Assembly: GCA_030602565.1 (NCBI GenBank)
Contig: JAUVZL010000002.1
Location: forward strand, 32,253-96,252
Source: Candidatus Stahliibacteriota bacterium
Lineage (GTDB): Bacteria > Hydrothermota > Tepidihabitantia > SM23-42
Direction of reading: 5' to 3'
Length of the DNA stretch: 64,000 bases
Shown piece by piece: positions 33,403 through 41,804 of the stretch; position 1 is the first letter of the stretch; the number at the start of each line of letters is the position of its first letter. The notes under the pieces were generated by a model. The model had not been told where the DNA came from. It did no database searches and saw nothing but the letters and a program-made list of their open reading frames with translations. The position numbers were made by a program, and so were the translations under genes.

Positions 33403-34398
33403 TTATTTCTTGGGTGTCTCCAGATGTAGAATTTTTCTCTTTATCAAATCCAGTTTTTCGTGTAGGGTGCGTTCCTCTTTTTTCTCCGCCTCAAGGGCAC
33501 TGTGTACCTCTTCTCGCTTTTGTGATAACAAGGAAACCTCTTTATTTAACCTTTGTTCCTCTTCCTTTTGCTTTCCCAATCGACTAAGTATTGCCGCTTC
33601 AGTCTCCTTCAGTTTCTCAATAGACTGCATGACTGGGTTTTCTTCAATCTCTCGTTTTTTGGCATTGTAGTCATCTTGCAGTTGTTGTAGAGATTTCTTT
33701 GCCTCGTTTGTTTTGCTTTGCAATTCATCGAATTCCTGCTGGGCACTTTGCTGTTCCTTTTTCAACGATTCAATCTTGGGCGAGAAAACCTCCTCTTGCC
33801 GTTTGTTGATATTCTCAACTATCTTCGCCTCCAAATTCCGTTGCATTGAGAACATGATAATAAAGACTGCAATCGCTAACACAATACCAACAGCGAGAAC
33901 AATCGGGTTTGAATCTGCAGCCACCTTGATCGCTGGAACATCGGGTTTAGCCCCAAAATAAAGTGCGCCAACTTGCGTCTTGCTAACTTTGATGCTGAAC
34001 CCACCCTCAAATAGACCGTTGTTCTTTTTCACAACACTCGGACCTGATTTGAGAAGGGTTGAGCTATAGGTTTTATCGATGCTTTTAGGGTCACTTGATG
34101 CGATGACTTTGTTTTTTGCATCGGTGAAGTGAATATATATCAACTCTGGTTCATCACGACGGAAGCGAGTAATTATTTCGTTCAGATTGCCAGCTTCTTC
34201 CATAATGATCGCATCTTCAACAAAAGGAGCGTGGGCTATCAAATTACCAACATCGATGAATCTTCTTATCAGCACTTCTTTTACAGCTGTATCACCGCCG
34301 GTTGTTTCCGAAGCCAGAAACTTAGGACTAAAGAAAAAGAAAACTGAAAGAAGAACAATTAGGACGCAGGGAATTATCGCAAAACTTATTTTTGACAT
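33403..34398 (-). CDS. Membrane protein with Cache-like outer domain and cytoplasmic coiled coil
   Basis: Not assigned to a named family. The 331-residue protein has a first membrane helix at about 5-27, an outer domain of about 140 residues, a second helix at about 164-186, and then a long Lys/Glu/Gln-rich coiled coil to the end (about 190-331). The outer part (LIYIHFTDAKNKVIASSDP, then GGFSIKVSKTQVGALYFG) resembles the single-Cache/PAS-like fold of sensor proteins. No kinase, methyl-accepting or cyclase output is present. It abuts the PorV-like gene (no gap) and precedes the YhaM-smc-ftsY genes on one strand. A scaffold or sensor at the membrane is a guess from the shape. Confidence 0.7.
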   Translation of the reverse strand: MSKISFAIIPCVLIVLLSVFFFFSPKFLASETTGGDTAVKEVLIRRFIDVGNLIAHAPFVEDAIIMEEAGNLNEIITRFRRDEPELIYIHFTDAKNKVIASSDPKSIDKTYSSTLLKSGPSVVKKNNGLFEGGFSIKVSKTQVGALYFGAKPDVPAIKVAADSNPIVLAVGIVLAIAVFIIMFSMQRNLEAKIVENINKRQEEVFSPKIESLKKEQQSAQQEFDELQSKTNEAKKSLQQLQDDYNAKKREIEENPVMQSIEKLKETEAAILSRLGKQKEEEQRLNKEVSLLSQKREEVHSALEAEKKEERTLHEKLDLIKRKILHLETPKK

Positions 34399-35250
34399 CT
34401 ATCCTCCTAGGCTCACAGACAATCTATGACACCCCCCAAGATCAAAATAAGGGGAATAAGTATAGTCAATGCAGAGCGCTTTTGTTCTTAGTGAAAAGCC
34501 AGCCGTCAGTCCGGCAAGAAACTCCAGACCACTACTTTCGGTTCTTATCGATGAAAGGAGTGTATTATATGATGCCTTCAACTCAAGATTAGGCACAACT
34601 GAGTACCCTCCTCCGACTCTAATGCCGAAATCCATCAAGGCTGGTTTTACAATATCCAGTCCAAGCCATACATCAGTAAATCGTTTCACACCACCAACAT
34701 TGACTTCATAAGGAAACATTTCTATAGTCTCAATAAATGGCTTCACACCTGAACCGATGTTCTTGACGGCAAAGCCAACTTGAACATCGGGTTCTTCCCA
34801 GAGGTAGATCGTACCGAGATCAATACCCGCGCCCAGTGAATACAGCGTGTCAATGCGGGCATATACCGCCTTCACTGATACACCAATTGCGACATCTTTG
34901 TATAGAAAGCCTTTACCGACATTAAGATCTATGAAATGAACGCCGAAACTACCGTGTTCAGCACCCCACTCATCGGTTTTTTTTATTTGTCCACCATAAA
35001 AATATTTAATACCTAAACCAAGCTGATTTTTTTCGTAGCCCAAATAGCCAAAATGGGTATCACCAATATATGACAGGTATGAAGTTGAATAAAATGAACC
35101 GTAGTTATATGCTAAGCCGGCTGGATTATAGCTCACACTGTAACCATCCCCGAACTGCGCATAGCCCATACCGACCCGATGCGCGATCGGATCAACCAGC
35201 AAATGTTCAAACCCGATATTAGCTGTCAGTAGTAAAATAAGTGTCAACAT
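34399..35250 (-). CDS. PorV/PorQ-like outer-membrane beta-barrel protein
   Basis: A 283-residue protein with a short signal peptide (to about residue 11) and alternating beta-strand sequence to the end. The N-terminal GMGYAQFGDGYSVSYNPAGLAY is the signature of the PorV/PorQ (UPF0164) family, FadL-like barrels linked to type IX secretion. The last strand ends HRLSVSLGG. It heads the run that contains smc, with a promoter at 35268-35295 and GGAGG before the ATG. Confidence 0.8.
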   Translation of the reverse strand: MLTLILLLTANIGFEHLLVDPIAHRVGMGYAQFGDGYSVSYNPAGLAYNYGSFYSTSYLSYIGDTHFGYLGYEKNQLGLGIKYFYGGQIKKTDEWGAEHGSFGVHFIDLNVGKGFLYKDVAIGVSVKAVYARIDTLYSLGAGIDLGTIYLWEEPDVQVGFAVKNIGSGVKPFIETIEMFPYEVNVGGVKRFTDVWLGLDIVKPALMDFGIRVGGGYSVVPNLELKASYNTLLSSIRTESSGLEFLAGLTAGFSLRTKALCIDYTYSPYFDLGGCHRLSVSLGG

Positions 35251-35267
35251 TAAACCTCCAAGGAAAA

Positions 35268-35295
35268 ATTATAACAACAATTACAATAAAGTCAA
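35268..35295 (-). promoter_or_regulatory. Promoter of PorV-like/smc/ftsY run
   Basis: TTGACT, 16-nt spacer, TATAAT, 17 nt upstream of the ATG at 35250, with GGAGG in the short leader. Confidence 0.8.
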
Positions 35296-35705
35296 GCATT
35301 TTCTGATTTTACAATCTCTACAACATTTGGCAGCAACTTACCCCGCTTACGAAAGTAAGCATCCATGATCTTGGCAAATACCAAGCCCAAAGCAAACCCG
35401 ACAAGCCCTGATATAACCATGTACCACCCTCCATGCCGGGTTGTAATGAGCATAGCGATTAAACCCAGCAGGACTGGAAATACGAAGAGAAAAAAGAGCG
35501 CAATCATACTTTGCTTTGCTGAAGTTTCCACAAAAACCTCATCGCCAATCTTTGCGCCGATCCTGTTACCTGCCTCCATGATCATAGTTTTGCCAGCGGG
35601 CCGACAAACGCTGGAACATGGACAGCTTTTGCATGCTTCACTCGGCTTAATACTAATTCGTGCGACAGAACCTGTTATTTCGAAGACTTTCCCTTTTTCT
35701 CTCAT
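35292..35705 (-). CDS. RseC/MucC-family (SoxR-reducing system) membrane protein
   Basis: A 137-residue protein. The N-terminal cytoplasmic part has the RseC cysteine set ACKSCPCSSVCRPAG at about 23-37, and two membrane helices follow at about 68-88 and 95-115. Family members work with the Rnf complex or in sigma-E control; some carry an Fe-S centre. Its stop codon region contains the -35 box of the next gene. It is leaderless by promoter position. Confidence 0.82.
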   Translation of the reverse strand: MREKGKVFEITGSVARISIKPSEACKSCPCSSVCRPAGKTMIMEAGNRIGAKIGDEVFVETSAKQSMIALFFLFVFPVLLGLIAMLITTRHGGWYMVISGLVGFALGLVFAKIMDAYFRKRGKLLPNVVEIVKSENA

Positions 35706-35711
35706 TGAAAG

Positions 35712-35739
35712 AGTATATATTTATTGAACATCGTGTCAA
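35712..35739 (-). promoter_or_regulatory. Promoter of rseC-like gene, leaderless
   Basis: TTGACA, 16-nt spacer, TATACT, then 6 nt to the ATG at 35705. Confidence 0.8.
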
Positions 35740-35768
35740 TAAGCTATATCCTCATACCCCCCTTCACC

Positions 35769-35796
35769 TTGACATTAAGAAATAGATAACTATAAT
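35769..35796 (+). promoter_or_regulatory. Promoter of PorV-like gene
   Basis: TTGACA, 16-nt spacer, TATAAT, 24 nt upstream of the ATG at 35821 with AGGGAG in the leader; divergent from the rseC-like promoter. Confidence 0.82.
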
Positions 35797-35820
35797 CTGT
35801 AAGTGTTAGGGAGCTTTTTT

Positions 35821-36831
35821 ATGCGCAAAATATTTTTGCTGGTGCTTCTTTTTAGCACCATGCTGACCGGTCAACGACGTCCCGGCGCAGTCTTTCTCCT
35901 GATTTGGCCTGGAGCAAGACCTACTGCATTAGCCGGTTCATTTGCAGCAATCGCTGATGATCCAACTGCTTGTTATTATAATCAGGCAGGCCTTGCCTTT
36001 ATCGAAAATACCATGATAACGCTCCAACACGCAAATTGGTTACCCGCCCTGCAATCTGATATGTACTATGAATTTATCGGCGTTGCCAAACCGTTTAAGT
36101 TTGGAACCCTTGGTTTCAATATAATCTACTTGACTACGGGTAAAACCCAGGTAGTCGATCCAGAAGGAACACACCTCGGTGAATATACAACATTCGACAT
36201 CTCAATCGGGTTCAACTACGGCTTTAAATTAAACTCGAAACTCGGCTTGGGTTTAGGTTGGAAAATCATCTATTCGTACCTTGTGCCAGAATGGGTACTT
36301 GTAAAAATGCCTGGCCTGGGAATTGATAAAGGCGGCACTGGACTTATTTATGCCTTTGACAGCGGCGTGCTCTACAAACCTTTTAAGTTTGTTTCTCTTG
36401 CTGGTGCACTGCAGAATATAGGACCCGATATCAGCTATTCAGAAAGTGGTTCTTCAGATCCGCTACCGTACACCTTTAGGTTAGCGGCAAAATTTGACCC
36501 TGTGCAAACCAGGGTTGTGCACATTACCTTAACCGCTGAAGTCACCAAGATACTCGTTGGTATGTTTGCCCAGGAAGATAACTCATTCTTTGAGAATCTC
36601 AAGTATGAATTCGAGGAGGCGTGGAAATCAATCGGCCTGGAAATCGATTATTATGAGTTCATAAAGCTGCGCGGCGGCTACTTCTATGACAAAGAAGGTG
36701 CAAGAAAGGGATTAACCTTTGGCGGTGGTATACGGGCTGGCGGGTTCTCGCTTGATGTCGGAGTCGACCAAGCCATTTATGATTTCCAAACATCGAACCG
36801 CAAATTTTCTTTGACCTACCGTTTCAAATAA
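35821..36831 (+). CDS. PorV-like outer-membrane protein
   Basis: A 336-residue barrel protein with signal peptide (about 1-18). GARPTALAGSFAAIADDPTA followed by CYYNQAGLAF is the PorV/PorQ family signature; strands continue to the C-terminal FSLTYRFK with the aromatic end of outer-membrane proteins. PorV is part of the type IX secretion attachment complex; the window has at least three proteins with matching C-terminal domains. I start at ATG 35821 because the upstream GTG at 35803 lies at the predicted transcription start and before the ribosome-binding site. Confidence 0.85.
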   Translation: MRKIFLLVLLFSTMLTGQRRPGAVFLLIWPGARPTALAGSFAAIADDPTACYYNQAGLAFIENTMITLQHANWLPALQSDMYYEFIGVAKPFKFGTLGFNIIYLTTGKTQVVDPEGTHLGEYTTFDISIGFNYGFKLNSKLGLGLGWKIIYSYLVPEWVLVKMPGLGIDKGGTGLIYAFDSGVLYKPFKFVSLAGALQNIGPDISYSESGSSDPLPYTFRLAAKFDPVQTRVVHITLTAEVTKILVGMFAQEDNSFFENLKYEFEEAWKSIGLEIDYYEFIKLRGGYFYDKEGARKGLTFGGGIRAGGFSLDVGVDQAIYDFQTSNRKFSLTYRFK

Positions 36832-36850
36832 ACTTGTCTAATCTGAAACC

Positions 36851-37813
36851 ATGATTCTCGTTATCGGTGCAACTGGTTTTATCGGCAGAAACTTAGTCCC
36901 GGTACTTGCCAAGTACGGTAGATTGAGAATCCTTGTCCGGCGAACTTCAAATATTGATCCCTTCAAGGAAAAACCGAATATCGACATCGCTCTTGGTGAT
37001 ATCGAAAAAGGTGTGGGCATCGACGATGCACTACAAAATATTGATATGGTCGTCCACGCTGCAGCAAGAACTATGGGCAAGAACTACCTTGAATATTACC
37101 AGACAAATGTCCTCGGTACGCTTAATGTAATAAGAGCGATGAAACAGAAGGGTGTTAAGAAAATTCTCTTCCTCAGCTCTCATGCTGCCTGCGGACCCAG
37201 CCCAGACAAAACTGCGCTAACGGAAAGTGCGAATCCAAAACCGATTTCACTGTACGGCCGCACAAAGCATATGGCAGAAAACATCGTAATCAGAAGCAGT
37301 CTTAATTATGTCATACTGAGACCAGTATCAGTCTTTGGGCCGCATGATATGGATGTGCTTCGTTACATTAAATATGTCACTCAGTCCATTTCCCCATTTA
37401 TTGGCGGTGGAGAAAAGTATCTAAACCTTATTTATGTAGAGGATCTGGTTCAAACGATATTGAAAATTATACAATCTAAGACATTCAATGATCGCATTTA
37501 TTTCGTGAATGACGGAGTGCAATACACATTACTTGGCTTGCTCGACAAAATCGCCAGCTTACTCAACAAAAGCACATATCAAATATGCATCCCAAAACCA
37601 ATCGCGATGCTCTACGGTCTCGCCAACGACGTATTCTTACCCGCGCGGAAAAGGGCTGTTTGGCGTGACAAAATTAGAGAATTAAGCCAGAAATATTGGC
37701 TTTGCAGCAATGAACGAATAGGAACCGAGCTCAACTTCCGCGCCAATTTCACGTTTGACCAGGCAATGGAAAAAACCTTAAGATGGTACAAGAACAACGG
37801 GTTCTTAGACTAA
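36851..37813 (+). CDS. NAD-dependent epimerase/dehydratase (extended SDR)
   Basis: A 320-residue Rossmann-fold enzyme. The NAD(P) motif GATGFIG is at residues 6-12, the acidic pair GDIEKGVG near 50, and the catalytic YxxxK in SLYGRTKHM near 136-144, with the Ser in FLSSHAACG. It acts on a nucleotide sugar or a related substrate such as a sterol-like or quinone side chain; the family is broad. It lies 19 nt after the PorV-like gene and before the antiterminator. Confidence 0.88.
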   Translation: MILVIGATGFIGRNLVPVLAKYGRLRILVRRTSNIDPFKEKPNIDIALGDIEKGVGIDDALQNIDMVVHAAARTMGKNYLEYYQTNVLGTLNVIRAMKQKGVKKILFLSSHAACGPSPDKTALTESANPKPISLYGRTKHMAENIVIRSSLNYVILRPVSVFGPHDMDVLRYIKYVTQSISPFIGGGEKYLNLIYVEDLVQTILKIIQSKTFNDRIYFVNDGVQYTLLGLLDKIASLLNKSTYQICIPKPIAMLYGLANDVFLPARKRAVWRDKIRELSQKYWLCSNERIGTELNFRANFTFDQAMEKTLRWYKNNGFLD

Positions 37814-37824
37814 TCGTGGTGCTC

Positions 37825-37852
37825 TTGACAAGGACTTAAATATAGTTATAAT
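37825..37852 (+). promoter_or_regulatory. Promoter of UpxY-like gene
   Basis: TTGACA, 16-nt spacer, TATAAT, giving a leader of about 58 nt before the ATG at 37917; AAAGGA precedes the start. Confidence 0.8.
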
Positions 37853-37916
37853 TACTAAATAATAATAGGTTTTATAGGCATTTGTCGTTAATTACTAACT
37901 TATAACAAAGGAAAAA

Positions 37917-38408
37917 ATGAGCTGGTATGCAGCATATACTCGTTGTAATCATGAAAAAGTTGTAAAAAACCTCCTCGGAGAAAAAGATATCGTTACTTTT
38001 CTTCCTCGGATTATTGTGCCGAGCAGACGTAGAGATCGAAAAATACTCATCAAGCGTCCTCTCTTTCCGAATTATCTCTTTGTTGAACTCAATGAAGCTC
38101 ATGAGACCTGGATGAAAGTCTTCCGCACACCCGGCCTCGTACGAATATGCGGTAATGACCGCCCAATGCCAATACCTGATGAGGATATCGAATCAATAAG
38201 AATTTTTATTAACAGCGACCGCAACCTTTATCCTTTGTCATGTCTTAAAATCGGTTCAAGGGTCCAGGTAATCTCTGGACCGCTGACCGGCGCGATTGGC
38301 ATACTTATCAAAGAAAACCATAAGAAAAGAAGGCTCGTTGTGTCACTCGAATTGATGGGTCAATCAGTAGCCGCTACTTTGTTTGATGACGAAATAAAAC
38401 CGTATTGA
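37917..38408 (+). CDS. NusG-like (UpxY/RfaH-type) transcription antiterminator
   Basis: A 163-residue NusG paralog: NGN domain with SWYAAYTRCNHEKVVKNLLG at the start and FLPRIIVPSRRRDR, KRPLFPNYLFVEL; a KOW domain at the end (GSRVQVISGPLTGAIGILIK). UpxY-type proteins let RNA polymerase read through long surface-polysaccharide operons. No such operon follows: the next gene is convergent trpS. So it either acts at a distant locus or has been separated from its target. It has its own promoter and a 58-nt leader. Confidence 0.9.
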   Translation: MSWYAAYTRCNHEKVVKNLLGEKDIVTFLPRIIVPSRRRDRKILIKRPLFPNYLFVELNEAHETWMKVFRTPGLVRICGNDRPMPIPDEDIESIRIFINSDRNLYPLSCLKIGSRVQVISGPLTGAIGILIKENHKKRRLVVSLELMGQSVAATLFDDEIKPY

Positions 38409-38663
38409 TAATTTTAGATTGTAGATTTGAGATATTAGATTTGTTGACAACTTCATTCGAGTAGTCGCCCGATTCATCGGGCAGTTACTAAGTAACTAAG
38501 TTATTAAGTTATTGGCACCTTACGCCGTACTCTCTACACCTTACACTCTTGTCCCTTGGTTCTTGTTATTTGTTTTTTGTTCCGTTTCTCCGATACTCCG
38601 TGACACCCATACTCCGATACTTACTTTGCCATTTGGCTCTTGCTTCTTGTAATCCCTGCTATT
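38409..38663. repeat. Intergenic micro-repeats and one GTAG REP
   Basis: No gene. From left: TAGATTGTAGATTTGAGAT words (38413-38443), a REP hairpin GTAG-TC-GCCCGAT/ATCGGGC at 38461-38482, AAGTAACTAAGTTATTAAG words (38488-38513), then TTCTCCGATACTCCGTGAC words (38584-38625). Each set is a different word family. Confidence 0.65.
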
Positions 38664-39656
38664 TTAATGAAATGCCTTAATGCCTATCTTGTCGTAAACT
38701 TCAGCCATGGTCCCAGTGGCGATCTTTTTTGCCCTTTTGTGACCATCGTTTAATACTTCGTAAATATAATCTTTTTTACTACGCAATCCCCTTTGTTTGT
38801 TCTGAATAGGTTCTAATTCCTTATACATATTGTCCAGAAGGATTTTCTTACAATCGAGACAACCAATCCCTGCAGTGCGGCATCCATGTATACAATATTC
38901 TATATCTTCCTGCTTAGAAAATGCTTTGTGCATAGTAAAGATATTACAAATATCAGGGTTTCCCGGATCAGTTTTCCTCTTTCTATTTGTATCAGTGACC
39001 GCAGTTGAAAGTTTCTTCCAAATCTCTTCTTTAGTTTCATCAAGGTATATACAGTTACCAAGACTCTTGCTCATTTTATTTACACCATCGAGCCCTAGAA
39101 TTCGTGAAATTTCACCAAGTTTTGTCTTTGGTTCTGGAAAAATCTGCCCAAAAGTTGAATTGAATCTTCTTACTATCTCTCGTGTTAATTCCAAGTGTGC
39201 AACCTGGTCATCACCGACCGGCACAACGTGTGATTTATAAAGGATAATATCTGCTGCCATAAGTACTGGATAATCGAATAACCCCATATTCACATAGTCG
39301 GGATTTTCCTTGCTTTTTTCTTTAAAAGTTGGGACTCTTGAAAGCCATGAGATCGGCGTTATTGTGTTTAATATCCATGCAAGTTCAGTATGTTCTGAAA
39401 CAGTTGACTGCAACATCAATATGCTGTTTTCGGGGTCAATGCCAGCAGCAAGATAATCGACCGCGGCACTGAAGATACTCTCTTCCATTTCTTTGGGATC
39501 AAAGCGTACAGTCATGGCATGATAATCAACAATGCCGTAAATACAAGAATAATCATCCTGGAGTGCAATCATATTCTTCATTGCACCGACATAATTTCCA
39601 ATATGCAACCTGCCTGAAGGTTGAATGCCGCTAAAAACCTTTTTCTTCTCTGACAT
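38664..39656 (-). CDS. trpS: Tryptophan--tRNA ligase
   Basis: A 330-residue class I synthetase. The HIGH-like motif is in QPSGRLHIGNYVGA (about 12-25) and the KMSKS motif is in GVNKMSKSLGN (about 190-200). A four-cysteine set, CIHGCRTAGIGCLDC (about 255-269), suggests a zinc or Fe-S site, as found in some bacterial TrpRS. The gene has its own promoter 6 nt from the ATG and no close neighbours on its strand. Confidence 0.96.
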   Translation of the reverse strand: MSEKKKVFSGIQPSGRLHIGNYVGAMKNMIALQDDYSCIYGIVDYHAMTVRFDPKEMEESIFSAAVDYLAAGIDPENSILMLQSTVSEHTELAWILNTITPISWLSRVPTFKEKSKENPDYVNMGLFDYPVLMAADIILYKSHVVPVGDDQVAHLELTREIVRRFNSTFGQIFPEPKTKLGEISRILGLDGVNKMSKSLGNCIYLDETKEEIWKKLSTAVTDTNRKRKTDPGNPDICNIFTMHKAFSKQEDIEYCIHGCRTAGIGCLDCKKILLDNMYKELEPIQNKQRGLRSKKDYIYEVLNDGHKRAKKIATGTMAEVYDKIGIKAFH

Positions 39657-39662
39657 GCTTAA

Positions 39663-39690
39663 ATAATAGTCAAAAAGAAAATGAAGTCAA
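39663..39690 (-). promoter_or_regulatory. Promoter of trpS, leaderless
   Basis: TTGACT, 16-nt spacer, TATTAT, then 6 nt to the ATG at 39656. No room for a T-box or attenuator. Confidence 0.75.
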
Positions 39691-39718
39691 TACGATAAGA
39701 TATCCCGCAATTTTACGC

Positions 39719-39818
39719 TTCGAGCTTGCCCCGTTAGAGCTTGCCATAGAATTTTATGTCCAATAAATCAATGAATTAGAACATCCGGATATTTAGCTCT
39801 AACCGGGCTTGTCGAGAC
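39719..39818. repeat. 100-bp hairpin element at 3' end of Asp-box gene
   Basis: Arms of about 20 bp, CGAGCTTGCCCCGTTAGAGC at 39721-39740 and GCTCTAACCGGGCTTGTCGAG-like complement at 39796-39816, pair with few mismatches. A short relative with CCCCGTTAGA is at 43559-43587. It may end transcription of the 39820 gene and separates it from the trpS promoter. Confidence 0.6.
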
Positions 39819-39819
39819 G

Positions 39820-41703
39820 TCACCTCAGTAAAATCGCCTTTTTTACCTCTGTGTGGTTATCTGTCTCCAGCCGCACAAAATATACGCCAGGAGGAAGCTT
39901 CTTGCCGGTCTGGTCAGTGCCGTCCCAAGAAACAACAGTAGGCACTAAGGAGTAAGCAGTAGGCAGTGAGAAATCCTTGACCAATCTTCCTGTAGCGTCA
40001 TAAATACTCATTGTGGCTTGGCTCTTGGAGTTTGTCCCGCCTTGCGAGGATTCTCGCCCAGAGGTCGGAAGAGCTTGGAATTTGATTTTCATCTGCTTTG
40101 AAAACGGATTCGGAGAGAGTTCAAGCGCTGGATTGGCGTATTCAGGCTCTAACGCATTTTCCTCAGTAATCCCTGTGTTCTTATGAAAAACCCAACAGTG
40201 AACAGGATTATCAGTCACTGCACCACCATAAACACATGCACCAGCATCCTTATCTTCAATATAAGTAATAAAGAGCGAATCGTTTACTAAAAAAGGATTT
40301 GCCGTCATATAATCTTCATCAAAACAATCACCAGGACCTGCACCAAGGGTCCGGGTATTGGTCAAATTAACATAGTCTGTCCAGGTTAAACCATTATCAT
40401 TTGAATAGGCACCATAAAGCTCACCATTCACACGAAGACCAGCTGAGACATCAGTAGAGTCATCATTACCATACCACAGGCAATAGAGGTCGTTGTTTGT
40501 TGGATCAACAACAAGCTGGGGCTGGTCACACATCGTTCTCCAGGGATCAGCCGCACCTGCATGCCAATACGGAGCACCATTTACCCAGGGCTCAAGCCAC
40601 CATCCACCGGGTTCATTGTAATAGATGCTCGGGCTGCTTACCGTACTTATTATACCTGAAATCTCATCCCAGTGGAAGATCTTTGCTCGATCACCTCCAT
40701 ACAGTGTATCACCTGCGCTTACCCATGCTAAATGACCCCCCCAGGCAATATGGAGATTATCGCTCGTATCAAATACTGCGATCGTATTATTGAATGCCCA
40801 GATCACTGAATCATTGATATTCATACTGTCAGGAGGTGTATAATTCGTAATATTGATAGGTGCACTCCAGGTTACCCCATTATCAGTAGAAAGCCCATAA
40901 TAGACATCATTACACCACTGAGACACACCTTCCAAATCCATGGATTGGGTCCAGACATGGACAACCTTTTGTGAACCAGGATTACGTGAAGCACGGACAA
41001 AGTAAGAAGCGGTAGCAACTGAATCGAATTCCATTAGATGAGTCCAGGTTTCACCTTCATCAGTCGTTAGATAAAGGTGTTTCATATTAATATTAACATC
41101 ACCCGTTACCATAATAATATTATTATTCCTGGCTACACAGATAACAGGCCATATATGACCCTCAACTTCAGGACTTTTAGGGTCGCCCCCCCAGGCACCC
41201 CATAGATTACCTCCATCAATATCGATCCAGGAATAAGAACCAGCCCCAGATCCATAATGATAGGAAATAACCGACCTTTGACTATCTGGATTTACATCTC
41301 TTGTTATATCGATCTGTACATAACCACTCCAGGAAACTGATGCCTGGGTCTCACCATAGTATGAACCGTCTGCATAACGGGCATTCCAGGCACACCAACG
41401 CGAGGTCTGACCTGGATAATCTTGCCACATCCAATCAATATGTGCCTGACCAAGATCATCAACCATAATCCTCTGACCAAAACTACCGCTTCTTTGAAGT
41501 TCAAGCGGAGTTGAGCCGATTATTGAGTCCTGACCAGAAAAATATTGTCTCACACCATTATAAGGAATCGGACGACCAGCCGGCAATGGTTCATCACCCC
41601 TTAATTTTGGTAAGTATTCAAGATTAGTCTTAATAGGTTCAAGGGCAAAAATCATTGAGAAAAATAACAACCCCAGGATGCAGGAAAACTTTATAAATTT
41701 CAT
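39820..41703 (-). CDS. Secreted Asp-box (BNR-like) repeat protein with T9SS-type sorting domain
   Basis: A protein of about 627 residues with signal peptide (MKFIKFSCILGLLFFSMIFA). At least three Asp-box motifs of sialidase-like propellers are visible: TTDEGETWTH, STDNGVTWSA and SNDNGLTWTD. The C-terminal 85 residues form the sorting domain (LSPNPFSKQMKIKF, IYDATGRLVKDFSL, LPPGVYFVRLE). Residues PTAYSLVPTVVS and the earlier SGRESSQGGTNSKSQ are unusual insertions; the first is encoded by micro-repeat DNA. I start at ATG 41703 behind GGAGG; the frame's earlier ATG (41715) overlaps that site and the transcription start. No catalytic sialidase residues could be assigned. Confidence 0.83.
   Translation of the reverse strand: MKFIKFSCILGLLFFSMIFALEPIKTNLEYLPKLRGDEPLPAGRPIPYNGVRQYFSGQDSIIGSTPLELQRSGSFGQRIMVDDLGQAHIDWMWQDYPGQTSRWCAWNARYADGSYYGETQASVSWSGYVQIDITRDVNPDSQRSVISYHYGSGAGSYSWIDIDGGNLWGAWGGDPKSPEVEGHIWPVICVARNNNIIMVTGDVNINMKHLYLTTDEGETWTHLMEFDSVATASYFVRASRNPGSQKVVHVWTQSMDLEGVSQWCNDVYYGLSTDNGVTWSAPINITNYTPPDSMNINDSVIWAFNNTIAVFDTSDNLHIAWGGHLAWVSAGDTLYGGDRAKIFHWDEISGIISTVSSPSIYYNEPGGWWLEPWVNGAPYWHAGAADPWRTMCDQPQLVVDPTNNDLYCLWYGNDDSTDVSAGLRVNGELYGAYSNDNGLTWTDYVNLTNTRTLGAGPGDCFDEDYMTANPFLVNDSLFITYIEDKDAGACVYGGAVTDNPVHCWVFHKNTGITEENALEPEYANPALELSPNPFSKQMKIKFQALPTSGRESSQGGTNSKSQATMSIYDATGRLVKDFSLPTAYSLVPTVVSWDGTDQTGKKLPPGVYFVRLETDNHTEVKKAILLR
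39935..39970 (-). repeat. Micro-repeat words inside coding sequence
   Basis: The bases read as CACTGCCTACTGCTTACTCC and TTAGTGCCTACTG on the coding strand, the same words as in the intergenic runs at 1640 and 46640. They encode the linker PTAYSLVPT of the sorting domain. Confidence 0.65.
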
Positions 41704-41719
41704 GATTACCTCCATTAAT

Positions 41720-41747
41720 ATTATACTGGTGAATTATAAGTTGTCAA
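41720..41747 (-). promoter_or_regulatory. Promoter of Asp-box gene
   Basis: TTGACA, 16-nt spacer, TATAAT, followed by GGAGGT and the ATG at 41703; leader of about 10 nt. Confidence 0.82.
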
Positions 41748-41763
41748 GAGGTGCCAGATTGCT

Positions 41764-41792
41764 ACCCCGCACTTTTGATAAAAGTGCGGGGT
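41764..41792. terminator. Strong hairpin, CCCCGCAC type
   Basis: ACCCCGCACTTTT at 41764-41776 pairs perfectly with AAAAGTGCGGGGT at 41780-41792 around a 3-nt loop. It stands just after the end of the GH18-like gene (41805) and ahead of the Asp-box promoter region. The same stem occurs at 11313-11338, so it is also a dispersed repeat. Confidence 0.65.
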
Positions 41793-41804
41793 CATAATGA
41801 CATA

